NCBI GenBank assembly: GCA_014379065.1
Contig: JACMMM010000567.1
Location: 1-17,859 of the forward strand
Length of the DNA: 17,859 nucleotides
Reading direction: 5' to 3'
From: Saprospiraceae bacterium
GTDB taxonomy: Bacteria; Bacteroidota; Bacteroidia; Chitinophagales; Saprospiraceae
Under the pieces are notes generated by a model, which saw only the letters and a program-made list of their open reading frames with translations, searched no databases and was not told the DNA's origin. The position numbers and the translations under genes were made by a program. How positions within the stretch are numbered: position 1 is the first letter of the stretch; each line of letters opens with the position of its first letter. Below, in pieces: positions 1 through 5,781 of this stretch.

Positions 1-64
1 ATCTGAACCTAATATTCATCCGATGACTCAGAGTCATCGGATGAATATTAGGTTCAGATTTTCC
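1..64. repeat. Perfect 59-bp palindrome, terminator-like hairpin
   Basis: Bases 1-29 are the exact reverse complement of 31-59, with a single A at 30 in the centre. A run of four T (59-62) follows the right arm. As RNA this would form a very strong hairpin, so it may terminate a plus-strand gene lying to the left of the window. The palindrome begins at the very first base, so its true left end is not visible, and a fold-back assembly artefact at a contig edge cannot be excluded. Confidence 0.75.
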
Positions 65-117
65 TGTTTTGCGGTTTAAACTGTACATGTTTTTAATTTC
101 TTTTAATAACAGTTTAA

Positions 118-171
118 TTTGCGCCCTGTATAAGCGCTTGCAACTTTGCGACACCATAAGCAGGGCGCAAA
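118..171. promoter_or_regulatory. Putative promoter of the coiled-coil gene inside an 11-bp inverted repeat
   Basis: TTTGCGCCCTG at 118-128 and CAGGGCGCAAA at 161-171 are perfect inverted repeats separated by 32 bases. Between them lies CAACTTTG (141-148), which resembles the Bacteroidota -7 box TAnnTTTG. The arms bracket the expected polymerase contact region and transcription start, so they could be an operator or a 5' UTR hairpin. The -7 box match is imperfect (CA instead of TA) and no convincing -33 TTG is seen at the usual spacing. Confidence 0.4.
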
Positions 172-219
172 CGTTTATTGATTTTTAAAGCGTTCCTTCA
201 CCACATTCAGTCAACACTT

Positions 220-1155
220 ATGAACAACAACCAAAACGGCAATCAAAATCCACGTACCCTTTCGATCATTCTCATCCTATTGCTCATTTTGAGCCTAGGG
301 GCGGGTATTTATTTTTGGAAAAAATCAAGCGATATGGGCGCTGACAATACCCGGCTTACCGATAGCGTCGAATCGCTTGAAGCACAAAAAGCAAAACTGG
401 AGCACGATCTGGATAGTCTCAGCACGGCTTACGGCAACTTGCGCACAGAAAATGAAGACCTGCGGGGCAAGGAAGCCAGTACCGCCGAATTAATAGCGCA
501 AAAAGACGCTGCCATCAAAAAAATCAAGTCGCAAAACAACCGGGAGCTTGCCGGGCTGCGCACACAACTGGAAGAACTGCGCCAGCTCAAAATTGAGTAC
601 GAGACCTTGATCACTGCCGTGCAAACAGAAAACGAGCAATTAAAGGCAGAAAACCAGCGGCTCCAAGGCGAAAACCAGCAATTGCAAACCGAAAACAGTA
701 GTTTGAGCGGCCAAGTAGGCGACCTCGCCCAAAAGTTGGAGGAACAAATCCGCAAAACTCAAAGCGCCAAGTTCAAAGCCACGGCTTTCAAGGTAGCCCT
801 TGAGCGCGGGAACGACAAACAGACCATTCGAGCCAAAAAGGCCCGCGAGATCACGGTCAGTTTTGATCTGGTGGACGTACCCACCAGCTACCAAGGCGAC
901 CAGCACCTCTATCTGGTCATAACCGACGAAAATGGGAAACCTATTGCCGCTAAAAACCATATTACCACGACCGTGGAGGCTCCTTCTGGCAATATTCAAA
1001 TCGAAGCGCAGCAGGTAAAAGCGGTTTCGCTGGGCGAGACCCAACGGCTTTCGTTTGTCTATAAGTTAGATGAGCGACTAAAGAAGGGGAACTATGTGGC
1101 AGGTATCTACTGCAATGTAGGCTTGCTGGGCGTCTCCAGTTTCCGGCTCAATTGA
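220..1155 (+). CDS. Single-pass membrane coiled-coil protein, function unknown
   Basis: A protein of 311 residues when started at the ATG at 220. An in-frame extension to 178 is possible, but it adds a non-signal-like leader and reaches close to the promoter. Residues 1-12 are Asn/Gln-rich and polar, 13-33 form a strongly hydrophobic membrane segment, about 40-180 form a long coiled coil rich in repeated E-N-x-x-L and Q-L-Q heptads, and about 185-311 are a beta-rich globular domain ending in a valine/glycine-rich strand pattern. The likely arrangement is an inner-membrane anchor with the coiled coil and C-terminal domain projecting to one side. Homologues in this phylum are often labelled chromosome-segregation or SMC-like only because of the coiled coil; there is no ATPase motif here, so no such role is claimed. 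It appears monocistronic: its own promoter region lies upstream and a terminator follows 46 bases after the stop. Confidence 0.85.
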   Translation: MNNNQNGNQNPRTLSIILILLLILSLGAGIYFWKKSSDMGADNTRLTDSVESLEAQKAKLEHDLDSLSTAYGNLRTENEDLRGKEASTAELIAQKDAAIKKIKSQNNRELAGLRTQLEELRQLKIEYETLITAVQTENEQLKAENQRLQGENQQLQTENSSLSGQVGDLAQKLEEQIRKTQSAKFKATAFKVALERGNDKQTIRAKKAREITVSFDLVDVPTSYQGDQHLYLVITDENGKPIAAKNHITTTVEAPSGNIQIEAQQVKAVSLGETQRLSFVYKLDERLKKGNYVAGIYCNVGLLGVSSFRLN

Positions 1156-1165
1156 GCATACAGAA

Positions 1166-1195
1166 GTGTAAAAAAGTGTAAAAAGAGTATAAAAA
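1166..1195. promoter_or_regulatory. Tandem 10-bp array (three units), reverse orientation
   Basis: Three contiguous 10-base units: GTGTAAAAAA (1166-1175), GTGTAAAAAG (1176-1185) and AGTATAAAAA (1186-1195). Read on the minus strand they give the TTTTTACAC-type unit also present at 9844, 10671 and 16951. The array ends 77 bases before the kinase start codon and directly before the terminator stem of the preceding gene. The exact helical period suggests direct-repeat protein binding or phased A-tract curvature. Confidence 0.5.
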
Positions 1196-1200
1196 CTATT

Positions 1201-1235
1201 AAGCCCGGTGTGCCTTTGGTACGTCGGGCTTTTTT
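1201..1235 (+). terminator. Intrinsic terminator after the coiled-coil gene
   Basis: AAGCCCG (1201-1207) pairs with CGGGCTT (1225-1231) around a 17-base loop, followed by a run of T through 1235. It lies 46 bases after the stop at 1155. The longest kinase reading frame begins inside this structure, one reason to reject that upstream start. Confidence 0.7.
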
Positions 1236-1272
1236 ATTCCACAACATATTCGCAACTTGCCGCGTATTGAAA

Positions 1273-4200
1273 ATGAAGCATTTGCGTCATATCGTTATTT
1301 TGATTCTTACCCTCTTGCCGCTCAGCAACGCATCACTCTGGGCGCAAGGGCAACGCTATGTTTTTGAGCGGCTCAAAAGTGTACGGCATAAGTTCACAGT
1401 AAACACCGTTACTACTGACGAGCATGGCAGGGTCTGGTTCAGCACAATGGGGCGCGGCGCTTTTTGTTTTGATGGCTACAACTACTTTCGTTACCAAACC
1501 AACAGCAACGACCCCAACTCGCTGAGCAATGACCGTGTTTTTGATTTGTTGCCCGACACAAAAAAACGCGTGTGGTTTGCAACGCTCAATGGCCTATGCT
1601 ACCTCGACCGCCACACGGACAAGATCCATCGGTTTATGTCGTACCAAGATTCGGTGCGGCAATTCAATGCCCTGTTTGAAGACCGGAGTGGTACCATTTG
1701 GATTGGCTCAAACAGAGGCATGTTCCGTTTTGATGAGCCCTCCCAATCCTTGGTTAAAGTACCTATAGTGCCCAACAAAAAGATGAGTGGCGTAGTCCAT
1801 TGCTTTTATGAGGACAAGAAAGGAACACTCTGGTCTGGCAAGGCTGATGGTATTTACAAGTTCACGGCCGAGGGGCAGCAGTACACGCAACTACCGGTGT
1901 ATCTGCCTGAGGAGAAGGGCAAAAGTATTCCGGCAAACGTCCTATTTGAGGACAGTAAAGATGTTTTTTGGATTGGAGGAGCGCAAGGGCTATTCGTGTT
2001 CGACTGTGTTCAGGAGAAAGCCACCCGTGCCTTGCTACCCGATTCACTGGCCTTCCGTCCTATTACTACTATGATCGAAACCCCCGATGGCGCACTGTGG
2101 ATCGGTACTTCTGGAAAAGGGCTTGTGCGATGGGACCGCTTAAACAACAGTTTTCAGCATTTCAAGAACAGTTCCCAAGACCCATACAGCCTCCCACAGG
2201 ATGTCGTTTTGTCGCTAAAGGCGGATTCATTTGGAAACCTGTGGGTAGGTTCGGGCTATGAAGTATCACGACTTGACCTTACTCAAAATGCCTTTACACT
2301 TTGGCCCATCAACATCCAGGATCCAGGCGCACGAGAAAACTCGACTTATCGCATGGCCGAGGATAAATTGGGAGGGATTTTAGTAAGCTCTACTTCGGCT
2401 CTTTGGTATTATGAAAAGTTGGGCCCCAAACCCAAGCCGATACTAGTAGATGGCCAAAAAGCAGTCGTTCCCGAATTCTTTACTTCGCCTGATAGTACTG
2501 TTTGGGCGGTAATTAACAGCAAGCTTTGGATATGGAACGTGCCTAAACGGAAGTTCGAGTCTTTTAAAACGCCCCCTTTACCAGCTGGGATTTTGAATAT
2601 GTTGGTTGACCGGGACGAGCCGCAGGTCATTTGGATCGCTACGCAAACCGGAATATCGCGCCTCGACCGCCGTTCGGGTGAGTTGCGCTCTTTCACTCAA
2701 TTTTCTCCGCCTCCATTTGATCAATATGTTCAGCGTTTTGTGGACGACGGGCGTGGTTCACTATGGCTGGATCTCCCCAATTTTCTGGGAAAATTTGATA
2801 AAAGAACGTTTAAAACAACCCTGTTTAACAACGACACCCTGCCACCCCATAAGCTCATCAACGATGAAATACAGGATATTAATGTGGCGCCAAATGGCTG
2901 GGTTTGGGTAGCGACTACTGGAGGCATCACAGCCATTGACCCTGCCACTGGAGACTTCCATAATATCTCTGGGAAAGACAATCTGCCTGACAATGTGGTG
3001 AATACGGTGCTTTTTGACAAAGACCAAAATACTTGGGTCATATTGCCGGACTTCATTTCGCGCATTGATCCAAATTTGCGAGTGACTCGAAATATCAATA
3101 CGAACGCCATGCTGCAGGCTTCCAGCTGGACGCGTGGACGTTGCCAACTTTGGGACGGGCGGCTTCTTTTTGCGACCCTTAATGGCCCCGTGTTAATAGA
3201 GCCCTCGAAATTGACAGAAAGCACCAAAGCGTCGGCCATTTTACTCACCCGCTTTGAGATTTCGGGCGAGACAAAAAATCATGTGACCGGCCTCGAATTT
3301 TTAAAACGCATTTCCCTCTCAAACACGGATAACAACATCACCATTGAATGGGCGGGCATCCAGACTGCTCGCCCGGAAGAACTCCGCTATGAATGCAAAT
3401 TGGAACGGAAGGGCCAAAAAAAGGATTGGGAACAAAAAGGCGCCGAAAGGCAGGCAGTTTATGCGAACCTTGAACCGGGCGCCTACACGTTTCGGGTCAG
3501 GATTGCAGGGAGCGAAAGCCCTGAATTGAGTCTGGAAATCGCCATTGCCCCGGCGTGGTGGCAGGCCGAGTCGTTCAAAATGCTGCTATTTGCGCTGTTT
3601 GTGACCGCCGCTTACCTCTTCTGGCGCAACCGCGAAGACCGACAGGAACTCTTGAAACAAAAAGAACTCGCCGAGCAAACAGCCGGCTACAAATCACGCT
3701 TTTTGGCCAACATGAGCCACGAAATCCGTACACCCATGAACGCCATACTCGGCCTAAGCCGACTGCTCACCGAGAGCGAATTGCCGCCCAAGCAAAGTGA
3801 ATATGCCGATGCGATTCGCCACAGCTCAGAGAACCTGCTCGTCATCGTCAACGATGTGCTCGACCAAATCAAGATCGAGTCCGGGCAGTTCAAATTCCAA
3901 CACAAACCCTTTGATTTAGAACTCATTGTGCGGCATTTGCAGAATACCCTGGGCTTTAAGGCCGAAGAAAAAGGGCTTCTATTTGGCATAAAAATCGCCC
4001 CTGAAGTGCCTACTCGATTGGTAGGAGACCCCGTTCGACTCAATCAAATCCTGACCAACCTGCTGGGCAACGCCATCAAATTCACGGACAAGGGCGCGGT
4101 GACGTTGGATATTGGATTTTGGACATTGGATGCTGGACATTTGATGTTGGACAGCGACCATCCAAAGTCCAATGTCCAAAGTCCAACGTCCAATGTCCAA

Positions 4201-4908
4201 CATCCAATATCCAACATCCAAAGTCCAACGTCCAACGTCCACCTCACATTTACCGTTTCCGATACAGGTATTGGTATACCGCCTGAACAGATGTCGCGGG
4301 TATTCGAGAGCTTCCAACAAGCCGACGACGACATTTCCGCCAACTATGGCGGCACAGGACTTGGGCTAAGTATCACAAAAGATTTGGTGGAACAGCAGGG
4401 TGGCAAAATCGAACTCGAAAGCGAAGTAGGTAAAGGCACGGCCATTTCGGCCATTATTCCATTTGAACTGGATAAAATCTCAGAGGCCGAAGCCCAACAG
4501 GGCACACAAGAAAAGATTGCATTTGAAAACCTGCGCATTTTATTGGTCGAGGACACGTTTTTCAACCAAATGCTGGCCATTGAATTATTAAAAAGCCGGA
4601 TTCCTGGCGTGGAAATAGAAGTTGCCGAAAACGGACAAGTGGCGCTGGAAAAAATCGAGTCCGATGGCGCATTCAGCCTAATCTTGATGGATGTAAAGAT
4701 GCCCGTGATGGATGGGCTGGAAGCCACGCGCCGAATCCGTGCCCTGCCAAAATTCGCTCATTTACCCATCGTAGCACTTACCGCCAATGCTGTGCAGGCA
4801 GAACTTGACAAATGCCGCGATGTCGGTATGGATGCTTATGTGACCAAACCGATTGATGCCGATGAGCTGTTTGCGACGATGAGGAAGGTGATTGTTTACC
4901 CGCCGTAG
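1273..4908 (+). CDS. Hybrid sensor histidine kinase with periplasmic propeller ectodomain and C-terminal REC
   Basis: A protein of 1211 residues from the ATG at 1273, which opens a clear signal peptide ending LWA|Q near residue 26; the longer frame from 1210 starts inside a terminator. Order: signal peptide; about 28-660, repeated two-component-propeller blades (recurring W-x-G/A-T motifs such as GTIWIG, KGTLWSG, GALWIG); about 684-760, Y_Y_Y-like beta domain; TM about 769-787; HisKA with the phospho-accepting His816 in SHEIRTP; HATPase with N-box Asn933, G1 Asp997 (DTGIGIP) and G2 at 1026-1032 (GGTGLGL); receiver about 1087-1205 with phospho-acceptor Asp1140 in LMDVKMP and Lys in VTKP. It should sense a periplasmic ligand, often a glycan in this family, autophosphorylate on His and pass phosphate to its own REC. 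Unlike classical Bacteroides hybrid regulators it has no AraC output, so it needs an Hpt and a further regulator. A repeat element is inserted in frame in the ATPase domain. Confidence 0.95.
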   Translation: MKHLRHIVILILTLLPLSNASLWAQGQRYVFERLKSVRHKFTVNTVTTDEHGRVWFSTMGRGAFCFDGYNYFRYQTNSNDPNSLSNDRVFDLLPDTKKRVWFATLNGLCYLDRHTDKIHRFMSYQDSVRQFNALFEDRSGTIWIGSNRGMFRFDEPSQSLVKVPIVPNKKMSGVVHCFYEDKKGTLWSGKADGIYKFTAEGQQYTQLPVYLPEEKGKSIPANVLFEDSKDVFWIGGAQGLFVFDCVQEKATRALLPDSLAFRPITTMIETPDGALWIGTSGKGLVRWDRLNNSFQHFKNSSQDPYSLPQDVVLSLKADSFGNLWVGSGYEVSRLDLTQNAFTLWPINIQDPGARENSTYRMAEDKLGGILVSSTSALWYYEKLGPKPKPILVDGQKAVVPEFFTSPDSTVWAVINSKLWIWNVPKRKFESFKTPPLPAGILNMLVDRDEPQVIWIATQTGISRLDRRSGELRSFTQFSPPPFDQYVQRFVDDGRGSLWLDLPNFLGKFDKRTFKTTLFNNDTLPPHKLINDEIQDINVAPNGWVWVATTGGITAIDPATGDFHNISGKDNLPDNVVNTVLFDKDQNTWVILPDFISRIDPNLRVTRNINTNAMLQASSWTRGRCQLWDGRLLFATLNGPVLIEPSKLTESTKASAILLTRFEISGETKNHVTGLEFLKRISLSNTDNNITIEWAGIQTARPEELRYECKLERKGQKKDWEQKGAERQAVYANLEPGAYTFRVRIAGSESPELSLEIAIAPAWWQAESFKMLLFALFVTAAYLFWRNREDRQELLKQKELAEQTAGYKSRFLANMSHEIRTPMNAILGLSRLLTESELPPKQSEYADAIRHSSENLLVIVNDVLDQIKIESGQFKFQHKPFDLELIVRHLQNTLGFKAEEKGLLFGIKIAPEVPTRLVGDPVRLNQILTNLLGNAIKFTDKGAVTLDIGFWTLDAGHLMLDSDHPKSNVQSPTSNVQHPISNIQSPTSNVHLTFTVSDTGIGIPPEQMSRVFESFQQADDDISANYGGTGLGLSITKDLVEQQGGKIELESEVGKGTAISAIIPFELDKISEAEAQQGTQEKIAFENLRILLVEDTFFNQMLAIELLKSRIPGVEIEVAENGQVALEKIESDGAFSLILMDVKMPVMDGLEATRRIRALPKFAHLPIVALTANAVQAELDKCRDVGMDAYVTKPIDADELFATMRKVIVYPP
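4104..4241. repeat. In-frame imperfect inverted repeat of TCCAA-type units inside the kinase gene
   Basis: Units of the TTGGAC/TTGGAT type run from 4104 to 4152. After a 5-base turn, complementary TCCAA-type units about 10 bases apart (for example GTCCAACGTCCAATGTCCAA, 4181-4200) continue to 4241. The two arms (49 and 84 bases) are imperfect inverted repeats. The block is translated as about 46 residues (roughly 945-989) with recurring S-N-V-Q-S-P-T motifs, between the HATPase N-box and G1 box. Similar TCCAA arrays are, as I recall, usually intergenic in Bacteroidota; here the element keeps frame and falls in a loop region. Confidence 0.8.
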
Positions 4909-5233
4909 CCTTTTTACCTGCCATAATCTTGATGAAGGCAGGGACGGAGGAGGGGTGATTAGCGCTTAATTTAACGTGCGTTTTAGATAGTCTCAGTCTT
5001 TGGCTTTCAAAGAAAACGGCGTAGCCGTGACATTATGGTAGCCGTTGTTAAACGGCGGGTTATGGCGAAACGGCGTAGCGGTGACATTTTGACGGCGTAA
5101 TAATGTCACCGCTATGCGGTTCCGAACTTCAATCGCCCTATTGGGCTACCAAAATGTCACCGCTATGCGGTTTTGTTTAGATGGCAAAAAAGAGCTTATC
5201 CTAAGATCACGTTAAATCTAAAATTTTCAGGAA
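4909..5233. other. Gap between kinase and Hpt, filled with repeats
   Basis: No credible gene is seen in these 325 bases. A weak CCTGCC/GGCAGG hairpin (4918-4943) has no T run. The 3' half holds four copies of an inverted intergenic repeat (5013-5175). The final 50 bases are AT-rich and lead into the Hpt start. No terminator is evident, so transcription from the kinase into the Hpt gene remains possible. Confidence 0.6.
5013..5175. repeat. Four-copy inverted intergenic repeat (CGGCGTAGCSGTGACATT family)
   Basis: Two direct copies, AACGGCGTAGCCGTGACATT (near 5015-5034) and AACGGCGTAGCGGTGACATT (5069-5088), are followed by two copies in reverse orientation, AATGTCACCGCTATGCGGTT (5102-5121 and 5153-5172). 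GGTAGCC (5038-5044) and GGGCTACC (5143-5150) form an additional inverted pair. The whole block can fold into nested stems. This is, from memory, a recurrent intergenic repeat type in Bacteroidota; its origin and mobility are not shown here. Confidence 0.8.
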
Positions 5234-5515
5234 ATGAATATAAACACTGAACATCTCCGGAGTTTGCTTGGCAGCGAAGAAGCTGCACAAAGGTTTGTGA
5301 CCTTGTTCCGACAGCAGTTGCCGCAACAGCTGGAATCTCTCCGTCAAGCACTCAGCGAAAGTGATTGGGATACTGCCAGCAATACAGCGCATGGCCTTAA
5401 AAGTCAGTGCCGGTATTTGGGTTTGGATGAAGCGGCGGATTCCTTACAGGAATTGGAGAATGACCCGAAAATGAGGCAGGATTTATCCTTTATCGATGCG
5501 TTGGCCAGGATGTAA
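5234..5515 (+). CDS. Stand-alone Hpt phosphotransfer protein
   Basis: A complete 93-residue, all-helical protein. The motif AHGLKSQCRYLG places the phospho-accepting histidine at residue 53 and matches the Hpt signature HxLK(G/S)xxxxLG. Length and composition fit a single Hpt four-helix bundle with nothing fused to it. It would be cytoplasmic and shuttle phosphate between receiver domains. The neighbouring hybrid kinase upstream ends in a receiver and has no Hpt of its own, so this is its natural partner; the regulator that would receive phosphate next is not adjacent. A purine-rich stretch (CAGGAA) precedes the ATG at 5234. The role as Hpt is firm; the pairing with the upstream kinase is inferred from position. 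Confidence 0.88.
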   Translation: MNINTEHLRSLLGSEEAAQRFVTLFRQQLPQQLESLRQALSESDWDTASNTAHGLKSQCRYLGLDEAADSLQELENDPKMRQDLSFIDALARM

Positions 5516-5747
5516 CTCACCATTAACCCACTTACTAATTTCCGCTGCGACAGGTTATTGTGACCTGGCACCCCTCGTCGGGCACACATGCCAATCCGTT
5601 AATTCCGCTATACCAAAACACTTTAAAAAACACATTGCGAAGAAGCGTCACAAGACCCTAGCGCGGCGTAGAATTCAGAATTAAGTTTTTTCTGTTCCCG
5701 TCTCACAGGTGAAAATTTTAATCGAAACATGGATGACGCTTTTTGTA

Positions 5748-5755
5748 TATCTTTC
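5748..5755 (+). promoter_or_regulatory. Weak candidate -7 box before the receptor-like gene
   Basis: TATCTTTC at 5748-5755 differs from the Bacteroidota -7 consensus TAnnTTTG only in its last base and lies 26 bases before the ATG at 5782. No clear -33 element is visible, so support is limited. The remainder of the 5516-5747 gap shows no gene or convincing terminator. Confidence 0.3.
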
Positions 5756-5781
5756 GGCGGAAATAAAACGGGATCCGGCTA

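Noticed and set aside
1210..1272. GTG start at 1210 for the hybrid kinase
   Set aside because: It lies in the terminator loop of the preceding gene and precedes the true signal peptide at 1273.
4158..4241. Regular TCCAA units as a CRISPR-like array
   Set aside because: Units are about 10 bases with no unique spacers and lie within a coding frame, so this is a short tandem repeat, not a CRISPR.
4918..4943. CCTGCC/GGCAGG hairpin as the kinase terminator
   Set aside because: No T run follows on either strand and the 14-base loop with a 6-base stem is weak.
5496..5684. Small plus-strand ORF after the Hpt gene
   Set aside because: It overlaps the Hpt stop region, lacks an initiation context, and its sequence is Lys/His-rich without any domain-like pattern.
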